Shown here in pieces: positions 44,805-56,900 of a DNA stretch of 64,000 nucleotides; the stretch's first letter is position 1, and every line of letters starts with the position of its first letter. Source of the stretch: Azolla caroliniana. Taxonomy: Eukaryota; Polypodiophyta. The notes under the pieces were generated by a model that saw only the letters and a list, made by a program, of their open reading frames with translations, was not told the DNA's origin and made no database searches. The stretch lies in contig JBHGNT010000002.1 in NCBI GenBank assembly GCA_043228905.1, forward strand, positions 5,890,001 to 5,954,000, written 5' to 3'. Made by a program: the position numbers and the translations under genes.

Positions 44805-45971
44805 AACCTTCGACCTCCATGATATGCCACCAGCACCATAGGTGAAGATTTATCCACCGCCTCCTAGTGCTTCTTTGTTGGGTTTGACATGTACCTACTC
44901 ATGACCCCTACAACATATGCAAGGTCAGGTTAGGTCACCACCATTGTGTACATGATGCTTCCTATGGTTGATGCATAGGGTATCTTTCCATTGAGCTTTC
45001 TCTCTACGTCGGTCGATGAAGAGTCTTTGTTCGATAGTCAAAACAACGTCGAAGCGAAGTTCTGGCTTCGCATTCTCCATGTTGAATTGCCTTAGCACCT
45101 TCCGGATGTAATCAGACTAGGAGAGCTGGAGGTCTTTGTTGTCCAATTTCTTGGATTCCTTTGTTGCTTCTGATGTGTCTATATACTCAGCCTCCATTGT
45201 CGATAGTGTCGTGCAATCCTGTAACTTCGACCTCCATAATATGGTGCCACCGTCGTTGGTGAACATGTAACCTAAAGTGGATTTCCGATTGTCGGGGTTA
45301 TCGGCATAATTGGAATCCATATAGCCTTCGACTTCGGTCGGATTGTCCGATCTGAAAGTCAGCTGCAAATCTTCTTCCTTGTAGGTACCTGAAGATGTTC
45401 TTCACATCTTCCCAATGCTTCCATCTGGGATAGGAGATGTATCAGTTGATGACCCCTATGACATTTGCAAGGTCAGGTTGGGTCACCACCATTGCCCATG
45501 AGACTTCCCACGGCCGAAGCGTAGGGTATTTGCCGCATGAACAATTTCTCCTCCTTTGTAAATGGAGAGTCTCTATCCGCTAGTTAGAGAGACTTCGGAA
45601 GTGGAGTTGGTGTCGTCTTAACATTCTCCATGTTGAAGTGCCTCAACACCTTTTGAGATGTAGTCAGATTGGGAGAGCCAGAGGGTCTTTGATATCTGAT
45701 GTCACTCTATTTGCATGCCCAATATGCATCGGGCTTGTCGCAACTCCTTCATGGTGAATGTCTCGTGAAGGCTCTATTTCAACTTCCGATTTTTGCTCGA
45801 TTGTTGCCTGCGATGAGCATGTCATTGACATATAGGATTAGATAGATCTAGGACTCATTGGCCAATTGCCAAATGTACATGCATGGGTCAAAGTCTGATT
45901 TGCTATATCCAAGCTGCCAGATGTAAGTATCAAATTTTTGATACCACATTCTTGGTGCTTGTTGTAGGCCA
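44805..45971 (-). pseudogene. copia C reverse transcriptase end and RNase H
   Basis: On minus from the transposon junction: YGLQQAPRMW-type sequence, a YLILYVNDM-like catalytic block near 45830, a MKELRQARCILG-type run, then VEGYMDSNYADNPDNRKSTL, GYMFTNDGGTILWRSKLQDC and TMEAEYIDTSEA (45368-45117). A second, more decayed stretch of the same region (44805-45125) suggests a duplication or a second element fragment. Confidence 0.72.
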
Positions 45972-46339
45972 TAAAGGGTGAAAGCATGAGAGTGGAAACA
46001 ATTAGCTATGTCCTTGACATAGCTAATTAGCTATGCAAAAAGCTACCATTGATAAATAGTCATTTTAGCAAAAAGCCATCAGTAATAAATTAACTATTCA
46101 AAAAACTACCATTGAAAATACTAGAGTGTTTTAATTACATATGTAAATGAGCACCATAAATGTGCAACATAAACGTGCAACATAAATTGATATGTGCACC
46201 ATAAATGTGTACCATAAATTATATATCGAATTCTTAGGTCCATTATGCATGATCCTTTGGCACATCACGTAGGCCATCTCTAGTTGAGTATTGTGGGTTA
46301 GTTGCTACCACTGTTGCTAAACCCTATCAAGTCCATCTG

Positions 46340-46690
46340 CCGCCACTCTACACTCAGGGGCCGCTATTGTGAAGGTCGTGTATTGCTGCCACTTTTTGAC
46401 CCGATGACGTTAACATCTCCACTGCCGCCATTCTACTCTCAATTGCCTTCTTTGTGCGTTCCAAGCATCATCGGTAACTGTTCCATTTGACGGGGTTCTC
46501 TCCTCCATTGCCATCATTCTACACTCAGTTTCCGCTACTGTCCAGTCATGGATTGCTTCCACATTTCAATTTGACGGAGTTCACTCATCCAACGGCAACA
46601 TTCTACACTCAGTTGTCGCCATTGGTTGGTCCTGGATCACCTCCTCAACTGTTCGATCCAACGGAGTGAACTCCTCAACTGTTCGGTCTT
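46340..46690. repeat. Degenerate tandem repeat near the left end of the transposon
   Basis: ATTCTACACTCAGT(T/G)GCCGC-like segments alternate with GG(T/A)CTTGGATTGC-like segments, about four units of 70-90 bp. It lies just upstream of the plus-strand gene and may be its promoter region. Confidence 0.6.
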
Positions 46691-46811
46691 GGATTGCAAT
46701 AACTTTTCTGTCTATTGATTATCTTGTGTATTGTGGAATATTTTTGTGTATTGTTGTTGCCCATAGCCATCTTAAATACTTTTTTTTTTTCTGGAAATTT
46801 AGGGTTTTAAT

Positions 46812-47580
46812 ATGTCCAGCCAAATGGAATGGGAAGAAGGGTGTTTAGAATTACCCCTCAATGATCATAAGGATAGGGATGATGCTATCAGGACACAACA
46901 AGCCATACGAAACTATTGGGCAGGAAAAAAAAAAAAAAACATCGTCATTTGTTGAAGGATACGAAAGCCACACTCAGTAAGGTAAGGATAGTTTAGCTGA
47001 GAATGTAAGTAATGCGACTACCATCATAGAGAGAAAGGTTGTAGACTATTTCAATGTTCAAACCAAGCACATTAGCAATGAAGAAAAGAAGGAAGTACTT
47101 TATGGAATATTAAATGATCCATCAATAAAGGACTTAGTTGATTTTTATAGTCTTAATGCAAACATATCATCTATTTTAGTAAATAATCTTCGTAATAGTT
47201 TCGTATCCATGAGCAAGTCAGAAGATGATCTTGTCTTAAAAAGGTCTACTCTAATGATGTTACTTAATAGTGATGTTGACGATATAAACATCAGTGAGCT
47301 ATCTAAGGTAATTGGTGTTAGTAGAAAAATAGTGTACAATACATTGAACCGTATAATTTCCTTGGGTGAAGGAACTAGTCTACTAAAGCTAACTACAAGA
47401 TGTAAGCCAATGACACCATAACATTAGAAATCAAGGATGTAATCACAATGTTTTGGACTAATGAGAGTAGGGTTTCACCCAATAAAAAGGATTTATGTAG
47501 GAAACGTGTTGGAAAAAATCAATATGAGGAGCATCCCATTCATCTTCTTGATGTACCTCAGGTATTTACATTTATCTCAA
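46812..47580 (+). CDS. Transposon-borne protein with helix-turn-helix, probably decayed
   Basis: ATG at 46812 begins MSSQMEWEEGCLELPLNDHK. After a poly-A run (about 46926-46940) and a stop near 46980, the frame continues with VVDYFNVQTKHISNEEKKEV, LNDPSIKDLVDFYSLN and SELSKVIGVSRKIVYNTLNR, a clear helix-turn-helix (about 47290-47350), to a stop at 47419. A third block, VITMFWTNESRVSPNKKDLC then EEHPIHLLDVPQ (about 47440-47561), looks like a further exon. The FW...SPNKKD...HP.HLL pattern resembles uncharacterised transposon proteins that I cannot name. It could be the DNA-binding part of the transposase; the catalytic part is not seen. Confidence 0.5.
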
Positions 47581-47619
47581 CATTTGTTTTGATTGTACAC
47601 GGAAAGTTAATTAGCTTAG

Positions 47620-49285
47620 TTAGCAGAAAAGCTAATTAGCTTATTAGTTACATTTACCTCAGTTAGCTACTAGGATAGCTACCACATCGGTAACTGGCTA
47701 CTCTCAATAGCTACTACCATGATAACTAATTAGCTATTCTCAATAGCTAATTTAGTTACTACCAGATAATTAGCTACCAAAATAGCTAACTAGCTACCAT
47801 GATAGCTAATTAGCTATTCTCAATAGCTAATTTAGTTATTACCACATAATTAGCTACCAGAATAGCTAATTAGCATTTAGGATAGCTAATTAGCATTTAG
47901 GATAGCTAATTAGCTATTAGAATATGGTTTTAGCTACCATGATAGCTAAATAGCTACTAGAATAGCTAATTAGAATAGGTAATTAGCTAATTAGCTATTA
48001 GAATAGGTAATTAGCTACCATGATAGTTATTTAGCTACTCTAGTTATTACCAGCTAATTAGCTACTAGGAAAGCTAATTAGGTACCATGATAGCTAATTA
48101 GGTACTAGGACAGCTAATTAGCTACCATGATAGCTAATTAGCTACTAGAACAACTAATTAGCTACTAGGACAACTAATTTCGTTATTACCAACTAATTAG
48201 CTACTACGAAAGCTAATTAGCTACCATGATAGCTAATTAGCTACTAGGACAACTAATTAGCCACCATGATAGCTAATTAGCTACTAGACCAGCTAATTAG
48301 CTACCATGATGGCTAATTAGCTACTAGGACAGCTAATTAGCTACCATGTTGCGTCAAGTGTTCAAAAACACTGTTGTTGTGAACCTTAGTTTTACATGTT
48401 GTTTCCACTATTTAATGGCATTTCATATCATTGCCTAATTCAATACACTGTTCCAAAAGAATAGGGTGGAGCTTATCTGAAGGAGATGTGATAGCAGGAC
48501 TCTTACTTTTAGCCACGTTGGCAGCTATCTCCTCATCTGTTGCAGCGTCATCAGCTCCAGACACATCATGTGTCGTCCTTAATCCACAAGATTCTACAAT
48601 AACATGGCAACTATTTAGGATAGCTAATTAGCTACTTTACTAAACTATGGTAGTAGCTAGGATAGCTAATTAGCTAGTACGATAGCTAATTAGCTACTTT
48701 TCTCAACTATGGTAATAGCTAGGATAGCGAATTAGCTACTTTCTCAACTATGTAGTAGCTAGGATAGCTAATTAGCTGCTAGTAGCTAATTAGCTGCCAG
48801 TAGCTAATTAGCTGCCAGTAGCTAATTAGCTGCCAGTAGCTAATTAGCTAGTAGGATAGCTAATTAGTTGCCAGTAGCTAATTAGCTAGTAGGATAACTA
48901 ATTAGTTGCCAGTAGCTAATTAGCTAGCAGGATAGCTAATTAGCTTTTTTACACAACTATGGTACTAGCTAATTAGCTACTAGATAGCTAATTAGCTAGT
49001 AGGATAGCTAATTAGCTTTTTTACACAACTATGGTACTAGCTAATTAGCTGCCAATGGCTAATTAGCTAGTAGGATAGCTAATTAGCTACTTTACACAAC
49101 TATGGTACTAGCTAATTAGCTATGAGCTAACTAGCTGCCACTTAGCTAATTAACTATTGTAGTAAACTAAGGCAGTAGCTAATTAGCTACTAGGATAGCT
49201 ATTAGCTACTTTAATCAACTATGGTAGTAGCTAATTAGCTACAACGATAGCAGCAAAATAGTTTCCATAATTTTTATGACGTAGC
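47620..49285. repeat. Satellite built on the palindrome TAGCTAATTAGCTA
   Basis: About 1.5 kb of the self-complementary 14-mer TAGCTAATTAGCTA alternating with CCATGA, CTAGGA, CCAGTA or CTTT spacers of about 6 to 20 bases, in two blocks (47620-48345 and 48605-49285) around a coding-like segment. The same motif ends both termini of the transposon (46000-46090, 51905-51975) and the second copy at 63785. It is an intronic satellite of the minus-strand gene as well as a hallmark of the element. Confidence 0.9.
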
Positions 49286-51515
49286 TAATTAGAAAAGACT
49301 AAGCTTATTAGCTACAGTATGGTATACCTGTAGAGTTGTACTGCAATCTCCAAAACAGAATGCAGCAATTCGACAGGCATATTGAAAACAAAGCAGATGG
49401 TATGTGTGGTTGCATGGTTGTAGGTGAACCAACAAAGACGCAGTTTTGTCCTCCACACCTAACCCGCAAACGATACAACATGCTTGAATTGTCAATAAAT
49501 CATTTTTTGGTTCTCCTTCATTTGGTAAGGGAGCAAGAATGTTCAGGGCCAAATCCTGTCTGCTCCTTACCATTCCCTCCACAAAATGTGGTTGCTTCTT
49601 AAGGCAGCTAACTACCTGTTCTTGATGAATGTATTGTTCCTTCAACGCAATAGAGAAATTTACCGATTAATTATTCCTGTCTGAGAAAGATACACCAACT
49701 TTGCTCAGGAATCGTTAACTTACTTGAAGCTTTTCCAAATTGTAATCTGCAACAGTATTTACACCTAGAAGGTCCAGGTTCATTGAAAGAACTTGGATCT
49801 CTATTTGCAATTGTATTTTACGTTGGGGATCCAGTGGCCCCTCTAATTCAAGCTCCTGTTGCGCAACCTATTCCAAATAATGCTTGATTAGCACATTTTA
49901 CCCTTAAAGTTATTTATAACACAATCACATACCAGCAAAACAATAGTTACCTGAATCTTATTTCTAATCGTTGTAACAGCTAAAGTAACTTTGCTCTCCA
50001 TTGTAGAAGCCATTGTAGCTTTCTTTAAATCAGTCTTAAAAAATGCCAATGTCTCACAGGCTTCATGGACATTTTTTAGCATATAGCTAACCAATGTCTC
50101 ACATGTATCATCGACATTGGCTTTCCTTGGGTGTCGATGTGGTGTATGCCCCCAGTTTTGCTGGGAGTCGGTAGCTGCATCAACAGCTGCCATGCTCCAA
50201 AATCTGTCTATTTTTTGTGCCAAGGTCCCCATCTTTTGGCATCTTTCTAACGATGCCTCACCATAGACTGCCCAAGCTACCCTATACATTTCAAGGTCTC
50301 TGGATTCCTTCGTTGTTTTGCAGTACTCATATGCAAATGCTCTAGCAAATGAAACTGACAACTCATTGTTGACTGGGATCTCCTGATGAACTTTCTGGTG
50401 CAGCCTCATGCAGTCATCGTACAAGTCGGCTCATACATGCTTCAGCTTGACCTTGCCTTTGACTCTAGGCACTGTATATACTGTCATCCAGTCTACATCA
50501 CTGATCAATTTATCACTTAGGACAGTAGGGTCAACACGCTCGAGTGACAGACCATAAGTGTTGTGGAAGTCCTCCTTTGTCTCACAAAATTTTGCGAAGT
50601 TTAGCACTCTCGGATACGGAGGAACGAGCTATTTGAAATATCAAATCAGAAATAAGAAATAGTGCAAAATCAGAATATGTCAGAATCAAAAACCCCAATC
50701 AACAACAGAAATAGTGCAAAATCATTAACTTAGCAAATCAGAAACCCCTTTCAGAAATTGCAATCAGATATTTGTAAACAAAAACCCTAATCATAAATTG
50801 TATTTAGAAATTTGAAATCAGAAACCCTAATCAAAATCTGTAATCAGAAGTTTGTAACCAGAAACCCTATTTAGAAATTCTAATCAGAAATTTATAATAA
50901 AAAACCCTAATCAGAAATTTTAATCAGAAAATTGTAACCAGAAACCGAAACCCTAATCATAATTTGTATTCAGAAATTTGAAATCAGAAACCCTAATCAA
51001 AATCTGTAATCAGAAGTTTGAAATCAGAAACCCTAATCAAAATCTATAATCAGAAGTTTGTAACCAGAAACCCTATTAAGAAATTCTAATTAGAAATTTA
51101 TAATCAAAAACCCTAATTAGAAATTTCAATCAGAAATTCTAATTAGAAATTTATAATCAAAAACCCTAATTAGAAATTTCAATCAGAAACCCTAATCAGA
51201 AATTTCAATCACAAACCCTAATCAGAAATTCTAATCAGAAATTTATAAACAAAAACCCTATTCAGAAATTCTAATCTGTAATCAAAATTTGTAACCAGAA
51301 ACCCTATTCAGAAATTCTACTCAAAAATTTATAATCAAAAACCCTAATAAAAAATTTCAATCACAAACCCTAATAAAAAATTCTAATCAGAAATTTATAA
51401 ACAAAAACCCTAATCATAAATTTCAATCAGAAACCCCAATCATCACTAAAGACAGGATTAAACACAAAAAAAGTAATATAAACACACCTGCTGCTACTCC
51501 CCGATCTGCGAGACA
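48412..51515 (-). pseudogene. Transposon-borne spliced gene with a RING-like zinc cluster
   Basis: On minus: a possible first exon MSRRSGSSS at 51515; a large exon 50632-49950 (FAKFCETKEDFHNTYGLSLE, DDCMRLHQKVHQEIPVNNEL, FARAFAYEYCKTTKE, WSMAAVDAATDS, ending TIRNKIQ before GTAACT) with one TGA near 50432; exon 49868-49753 (VAQQELELEGPLDPQRKIQL, coiled-coil-like); exon about 49652-49331 with CCIVCGLGVED, QPCNHTYHLLCFQYACRI and AFCFGDCSTTLQ, a C-x2-C ... C-x-H-x3-H-x2-C zinc cluster; and a final exon near 48600-48412 (SGADDAATDEEIAANVAKSK). Function is unknown; a RING-like tail at the C-terminus suggests a transposon accessory or transposase protein. I do not recognise the family. Confidence 0.55.
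50640..51460. repeat. Telobox-like AAACCCTAATCAGAAATTT satellite in an intron
   Basis: About 20-bp units CAGAAACCCTAAT alternating with CAGAAATTTGTAAT, some 25 to 30 copies. AAACCCTAA equals the plant telomere-repeat (TTTAGGG) core or telobox. The array lies between the presumed first exon and the large exon of the minus-strand gene. Confidence 0.85.
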
Positions 51516-52003
51516 TCGTTGTATGGGACTCCAAGGACTTCGCCCTATTCGATTTTGGGGAAATATGAATCGGCACCAAAGTTCAGACAATAGTCAAAAA
51601 GAAAAAACAAATGTTTGGGGTTTCTGTAACTAAAACATACCTAGACGATGATCGAGCGGGTTCTGTGTTGTAGCTCTGAATCTACAATGTCGATTTTCTA
51701 CTGTTGCGGGAGCTACGTCTGCGTTTGTGCTCTGAGTACTCCATCTGTGTTCAAAATCAAACTTAGGCTAAATAGGAAATTGATGACATTGAAGTTGACC
51801 TTAGATGATGGTGTTATTCCCCAAGTTCCACTACGTCTGAAATAGAAGTTCAAATAATTGAGTTTTTTCATAAATTAGTTTTTCAAATATTTGATTTTCC
51901 CACAAAAAAGACTAGCTAAACAAATAGCTAATTGGCTATGGCCATTTTAGTAGCTAATTAGCTATAATAGTGTTTCCACTCGCATGCTTTTACCCTAAAA
52001 GCT

Positions 52004-52619
52004 CTTCTTTAGCCAACAGAGGAGGTTACCTTACTCCCTCATCGCCATAAATCTTGCTGATTGAGACATGTAAATGTCTTCATCGAGATCTCCATGGAGG
52101 AAAGTTGTCTTCACATCTAGTTGTTGTCGCCATGACTCTGAGTACGAGCCGAAGGATGGTCATCTTGACTACAGGTGCGAAGATCTCGTCATAATCGACC
52201 TCGTGTTCTTGCTTGAACCCTTTGGCGATGAGCCAAGCTTTGTACTTGGTTCGTTTAGAACCAAATACATACTTGTATTGGTAGACCCACTTACAAGATA
52301 GCGGCTTCCATTTGGCTGGTAGTTCGACCAACTCCCATGTGTTATTTTCCTTGATCGAGTCCAACTTAGATTGCATGTCTTGTAGCCATGTATCAGCGTT
52401 TGGAGTGACAATAGCTTCCTCATAAGAGGTTGGTTCGTTTGCATCCGTGTAATTGACATAGTCGAGGCCTAGTTGGTAGAACTCAGTCAGTTGTCTATCG
52501 TCCACTTCTCCTTGGTGCCGATATGGAATTACTTGAACCATCTTCAGGAGTCTGTGTAAATGATCTGCTTCAACAATCATCATGTGTTGATATCAGATCA
52601 TCCCCTTCGCCATTGGGAT
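52004..52619 (-). pseudogene. copia C reverse transcriptase N-terminal part
   Basis: On minus: PTSYEEAIVTPNADTWLQDM, LDSIKENNTWELVELPAKWK, CKWVYQYKYVFGSKRTKYKA and AKGFKQEHEVDYDEIFAPVV. A shift occurs near 52100. The transposon insertion cuts it at KSFYG. Confidence 0.82.
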
Positions 52620-52726
52620 TGTAAATAAAATGAGAACCAAGAGTGGTTGAGATGTAGTTGAAGGACTCTATGTGTGTGTGTGTGTGTATGCACGTAAGGC
52701 AAAACACAGAGAGAGAGTGAGAGATC

Positions 52727-54545
52727 TCCGCCAATGCGTGCATCTCTTCCTCCATCGCGGCACGCCAAGTCGCGTCTGTAGCCGCTTCTGCGTAGCTCTC
52801 CGGCTCACACACTTCCGCTACACGGGTCATGTACGCATAGTGATGCGCCATGTACTCGTTGTATCCAAACCGCAAAACTGGGTTCTTTTGGCGGGTAGAT
52901 CGGCGTAATCTCACATCAGCCGATGTCGAGGCCTTCTCGGTCGACGCGGACTTTACCTTAAAAGTCCCGTCACCGGTTCCCTCGGAGTCGGACTCGCGTC
53001 GGTCTGACTCGTTCCTATCCGTGCCGGAATCCGACACCTTCTTCTTCCCTTTCTCTTTGCACGTAAGCTGTCTCCTCGCCTTCCTACGCGGGGAATGCAC
53101 GGCCGAGTCTTCACTACTCGCCTGCTCTTCATCGGACCAGTCGTACCGACTCAGTCGTCCAATCGGTCCACTTAAACGGAGTGAAATCGGACTCTCTTCG
53201 CGGGTCTCGATTTCGGGCTCATCCGGAGGCATCTTGGCCTCGTTGAACTCATCGTTAGAGCTCGGATTGGAGTCGGGGTGCGGAGTCGGGGGCTGGTACC
53301 AGGACGCGGACTCGTCAAACACAACGTCACGGCTAACACGCGCTTGTTTGTTGCGAGGGTTATAGCACTTATAGCCCTTCTGCTCATTCGAGTAACTGAC
53401 CAAGATGCATTTCTAGGCCTTTGCGTCCAGCTTCCTCCTTTTCTCCTTTGGTACATGCACATACGCAATGCTACCGAACACCCTCAAGTGTCGCAAGTTT
53501 GGCTTCGATCCGAAATATAGCTCGTGCGCCGACACTTTGTCTCTGATCCAGTTCTGGATGTATACTGCAGCCCTTACCGCCTCACCCCAATAGAACTTGG
53601 GCAAGCTCTTCCCCTCCAGCATTGCCCGTGCCACTTCCACAACTGACCGATTCTTCCTCTCGGCCACGCCGTTCTGCTCCGGCGGCGTATCTACAACTGA
53701 ATTCGCGCCGAATTCCCATTTGTTGTAGATAACCGTTGAATTGACCGGAGAAGTACTCTTTCCCGCCATCCGACCGCAGGCACTTGATCTTTCTTCCCGT
53801 TTCCGTTTCCACGAACCCTTTGAGGTCCCGAAAACAGTCAAAGACTTCGCTCTTCCTCTCAATGAGGTAGATCCACGTGTGCCGCGTGTGGTCGTCGATG
53901 AAGGAAACAAAATATCGGCTCCCGCCAAGACTAACATTTTGTGCTGGCCCCCATACATCGGAGTGTATAAGGTCGAGCTTGTTCCGGCTCCGGTTTCGCT
54001 CATTGGGGAAAGGAAGTCGGTGTTGCTTCCCGAGCTGGCAGGCTTCACAAATTTGTGCCTTTCGGCCACTAAATTTGGGCAATCCGAACACTACCTGTTT
54101 CGATTGCAGATCTTGAAGCCGCTGGTAGTTGATGTGGCCTATCCGCTGGGCCACAAGTCGATGTCCAACTCGGATTTTTGTCCCTTCGCGAACATTGCGG
54201 TGCCGCCGTTAGTGGAGTCGAGGATGAACATCCTCCCGTCTCTGCGCCCTTGCGCAATCACACGGCCTTCTTCCTTAATGAAGCACCCAAGGTGTGTAAA
54301 CCGAACCTCCATCCCTTGGTCGACGATCTGTCCAACCAAGACCAAGTTCTTCGTGATTGTTGGAACGTGCAACACGTTCATGAGCTTCCTTTTCTGCCCG
54401 ACATGGCTAAGGGGAACTTCTCCGACATTCGCGATCGGATGCGGAATGTCGTCTCCAGTTGCGACTACTCCAGGTTGTATCGGTGTTTCAAGGTACGAGA
54501 ACCATTCCTTATGGCTCGTCATGTGGTTTGACTCGTCAGGTTTAA
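52727..54545 (-). pseudogene. copia A4 protease end, integrase and linker
   Basis: THLGCFIKEEGRVIAQGRRD, IGHINYQRLQDLQSKQVVFG, CEACQLGKQHRLPFPNERNR, LDLIHSDVWGPAQNVSLGGS, YFVSFIDDHTRHTWIYLIER, GGKEYFSGQFNGYLQQMGIR, then the linker and NPVLRFGYNEYMAHHYAYMT. It is the least damaged integrase of the A family here; a shift near EQNG is the main break. A 401-residue plus-strand frame over the same region is its antisense shadow. Confidence 0.85.
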
Positions 54546-54912
54546 TGGTGAGCTTGAGCTTACGTAGTATACGCGGGAGAGACAGAGAGAGAGTGAGAGA
54601 GAGAAAACACAAGAACTATATTCAACAAAAAAAATACTCAATCTCTATTCACCACTCTCTATACATATGTGTGTTCAATGAACACTTTTATACAAGTCCT
54701 AGAAGGACTGACAGAAGTACTGACAGTACTTCAATTCTCATTAAGAGCTCCTACACTAACTCCCAAATATATTCCTCATGGAATATCTTTCCTAACGGCC
54801 TCCCGGTTTACGCACCGATCCGGCCCTACCTACGCACCGGTCTGCGTACCGGTTTACGCATTCGGCCTAACCGATCGGTCCCAACCGATCCGATCCTCGG
54901 CTTCTCTCAACA
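52727..54912 (-). mobile_element. Ty1/copia A4 fragment nested in the 3' LTR of copia B2
   Basis: On minus: a 5' LTR piece (54912 to about 54547, TGTTGAGAGAAGCCG...), then directly protease-flanking sequence (MTSHKEWFSYLETPIQPGVV), integrase (54320-53400) and the linker with the reverse transcriptase start (52900-52727, ALAE). Gag, primer site, most of reverse transcriptase and the 3' LTR are missing, so both sides were deleted after insertion. No target duplication remains. Confidence 0.82.
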
Positions 54913-55399
54913 TTACGTTAATCAAAATACTTCCAACTGTAACTAAGTTACAAGGGGTTGTTTTAAATACCAACTAAACTACGGCAAGTGCCCTTTCTAC
55001 TATTTACAAAACTAGCCTTGTATGACCATGACCTAGTGTGAAACCTATTACTATGGGAAGTTGAGTTCGACTCTCAACACACCCCTTCGAACACAACTTC
55101 CATCTGTCGAAAAGTTGTTTCGGTTCTGGCTTAGGAATCCGGCTTCCAGCGTTCGTAATCCTCGAACAGGATTGTTTGGCTTTTCGGCTTCATGCTCGTG
55201 TTGTGTACTCACGTATCATTGCATGTTGTGTACTTGATCAATAGCGTATAGTGCGTGTATCGCTCGAAGTACTCCCCCTCAAGCTCGACAATGTGGATGT
55301 TGTGAGACCAAGATCCGATGTGAATTGCCTCAGCTTGTCGACTTCTAGGGCCTTCATAAAAATATAAGCAATTTGGAGGTGCGTACTGATATGTTGCAG

Positions 55400-56900
55400 A
55401 TTGATATCTCCGGCCTATACATGCTCGCAGATGAAGTGGTAGTGCACTTCGATGTGTTTAGTTCGCGCATGGAAGACGGGGTTCAGAGCAAGGTAGATGT
55501 TGCTCATGTTGTCGTAGAAGAGGCGAATGGGATCCGTAATGGGAACGCCCAGATCCTTCAGTATGCGCTTGAGCCATACAGCTTTGCATGCGGCGACTGC
55601 CGCGCACTGGTATTCGGCTTCCGTGCTCGACAATGCGACTGTCGGCTGCTTCTTACTACTCTAGAAGATCGCTCCGCTCCCGAGGGAGAAGACGAATCCG
55701 GATGTTGATTGTTTATCTGCTTTGTATCCTACCCAGTCCGCGTCTGTGTATCCTTCGAGTCGAATGGATGTACTGGATTATACATAATGTCGTAATCCAT
55801 CGTAGTATTGAGATACTAGAGTATCCTGTAGCACAATCGAGATGAAGGTTTCGTGGATTCTGCATGAATTGGCCATGTAGACCGACCGAATAATTGAGAT
55901 CAGGTTGCGTAATCGTGAGATAGATTAAGCTGCCGATCAATTCACGATACTGAGTTGACTTACACACGGTTGTGCCGGAATCGGCATCCATCTTGAGATT
56001 ACGATTGAGAGGGGTGGACACAGGTTTGCATTCGGTCATTCCGAACTTGTAGAGCAAGTTGAGAATGTAGCGCCGTTGAGAGATCATTATTCCGACTGGT
56101 GTCCAAATTACTTCAATGCCTAGGAAGTAATGGAGCTCGTGCAGGTCTTTCATTTCGAATCTGCCAGAGAGAAGTGATTTGACTTTGTTAATCTCGGCGA
56201 GATCCTTTCCTCCGATGACCAAATCATCCACGTAAAGGATGATGAAAATCGGGCTTTCCAACTCGTATCGAATGTACAAGGAAGTATCAAATTTTGACAT
56301 TCGAAATCCAATCTGATGAAGATATTGCATGATCTTCGAGTGCCACACACAGGGTGCTTGTTTGAGGCCGTATAGTGGCTTCTTGAGGTGGCATACGTCG
56401 TTTAGATGATTTCACGATTCAAAACCAGGTGGTTGGATCATGTACACCTCCTCTTCCAATTTGCCTTGAAGAAAGACGTTTTTGACGTCCATCTAGTGGA
56501 GGTGCCACCATTTTGCTGCCGCGATTGCAATTACGGTCCGCACAGTTGTCATCTTTCCAACCGGGGCAAAGGTCTCTTCGTAGTCTACGTCGTGCATTCG
56601 CGCATATCCTTTCGCAACGAGCCGTGCTTAAAGCGATTTACGGAGCCATCAGCATTGTGTTGCATTTTGTAAATCCATCAACAGCGAATCGCTTTCTTGT
56701 ACGATGTGTGAGGGACGAGATCCCATGTCTTGTTTTTGCATAACGCTTCCATTTCCTCATTAATCGAATCGACCCATTGCGGATCCTTTACAATCTCGGA
56801 AAGCATCTCCAACTCTCGTACTAACACTACTTTCATCATGAAGGCGTAATGGTATGCCATATAATCGTTGTAGCCGATACAGTTTACGGGTTTCTTTTCA
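55400..56900 (-). pseudogene. copia B2 reverse transcriptase and RNase H
   Basis: On minus: YHYAFMMKVVLVRELEMLSE, KNKTWDLVPH, then in shifted frames the FAPVGKMTTVRT and MDVKNVFLQGKLEEEV blocks. Next come SKFDTSLYIRYE, FIILYVDDLVIGGKDLAEIN (catalytic VDD), MKDLHELHYFLGIEVIWTPV, and RNase H ending SSTEAEYQCAAVAACKAVWL and HARTKHIEVHYHF. Confidence 0.85.

Larger units (their letters stand above)
45976..51995. mobile_element. 6.0-kb DNA transposon with TIRs, palindromic satellite and two genes
   Basis: The left end GGGTGAAAGCATGAGAGTGG and the reverse complement of the right end, GGGTAAAAGCATGCGAGTGG, match at all but two of about 26 positions. The flanks are TAAA (45972-45975 and 51996-51999), and removing the insert restores the copia C frame KSFYGLQQ, so the 4-bp duplication is reliable. 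If the end is read as AGGGT the duplication is AA. Inside: a subterminal hairpin (TTAGCTATGTC/GACATAGCTAA), a plus-strand gene with a helix-turn-helix, satellite, a minus-strand gene with a RING-like cluster, and telobox-like repeats. I cannot assign it to a named superfamily. Confidence 0.82.

Noticed and set aside
53741-54946. 401-residue plus-strand frame, the longest in the window
   Set aside because: It is antisense to the copia A4 integrase, whose minus-strand motifs are unmistakable.
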